From: an uncultured Eubacteriaceae bacterium
Lineage (GTDB): Bacteria > Bacillota > Clostridia > Lachnospirales > CAG-274
Assembly: GCA_946534775.1 (NCBI GenBank)
Contig: CAMNCZ010000095.1
Coordinates: 1-5,671, forward strand
DNA: 5,671 bases
Direction: 5' to 3'
In this document: piece by piece, positions 5,556 through 5,671 of the stretch
How the letters are laid out: every line of letters begins with the position of its first letter
Numbering within the stretch: position 1 is the stretch's first letter
Made by a program: the position numbers and the translations under genes
The notes under the pieces: model-generated
What the model was told of the DNA's origin: nothing
The model's database searches: none
The model's input: the letters and a program-made list of their open reading frames with translations, nothing else

Positions 5556-5671
5556 TTGAGTCAGGCAGATGTTCGCGTACTTATGTATGAGGAAAGTCCG
5601 GGCTGCACAGAGCAAAGGTGCCGGATAACGTCCGGTGGAGGCGACTCTAAGGATAGTGCAACAGAAATAAA
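5556..5671 (+). ncRNA. rnpB: RNase P RNA, bacterial type, 5' part (3' end outside window)
   Basis: This is the catalytic RNA of ribonuclease P, which removes 5' leaders from pre-tRNAs. The first 116 or so bases are present. Recognisable elements: GAGTCAGGCAGATGTTCGCG at the 5' end, corresponding to the P1/P2 strands; a small P3-like hairpin (CGTAC 5576-5580 with GTATG 5585-5589); the near-universal GAGGAAAGTCCGGGCT core (5589-5604); CACAG; a P8-type hairpin, CCGGA (5621-5625) with TCCGG (5631-5635) around TAACG; and AGTGCAACAGAAA (5655-5667). The remaining core, including the 3' P4 strand and the mature 3' end, lies beyond the window, so class A versus B is not decided here, although the P7-P10 layout resembles class A. 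The exact 5' end is uncertain by a few bases (5553-5558). rnpB is probably transcribed separately from the upstream operon. Confidence 0.93.

Overview
The window looks like a chromosomal segment of a low-to-moderate GC Gram-positive bacterium, most likely a Clostridia member (an Oscillospiraceae/Ruminococcus/[Eubacterium]-like gut anaerobe). The taxonomic guess is inference. It rests on the gene order infB-rbfA-nrnA-truB-ribF, AGGAGG-type ribosome binding sites, frequent non-ATG starts and moderately AT-rich codon use.

Layout: positions 1-4009 hold five tightly packed plus-strand genes: the 3' end of infB (translation initiation factor IF-2), rbfA (30S maturation factor), a DHH-family nanoRNase/pAp phosphatase (nrnA type), truB (tRNA Psi55 synthase) and ribF (riboflavin kinase/FAD synthetase). 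Neighbours overlap by 1, 17 and 8 nt up to truB. The truB-ribF gap is only 27 nt, so this is almost certainly one co-transcribed unit for translation, RNA maturation and decay, and cofactor supply. A CNNM/CorC-type membrane transporter (DUF21 + CBS pair + CorC/HlyC domain) follows at about 4028-5347, within a few bases of ribF. Its ribosome binding site points to a rare ATT start codon.

The 208-nt gap at 5348-5555 is the accessory part. It begins with a long AT-rich hairpin (5353-5399). Next comes a 146-bp element (5403-5548) bounded by perfect 15-bp inverted repeats and flanked by the same trinucleotide, ATC. Inside it lie three consecutive stem-loops, and the terminal motif recurs in the outer two. 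It resembles a small non-autonomous mobile element (MITE-like) or a structured repeat. Its right-hand hairpin contains a plausible -35/-10 promoter placed exactly where rnpB would need it.

The window ends inside rnpB, the bacterial RNase P RNA (about 5556 onward, 3' part missing), recognised from its conserved 5' core. Everything up to 4009 is ordinary conserved gene content. The points worth a second look are the repeat/promoter arrangement in front of rnpB and the start codon and divergent membrane domain of the transporter.
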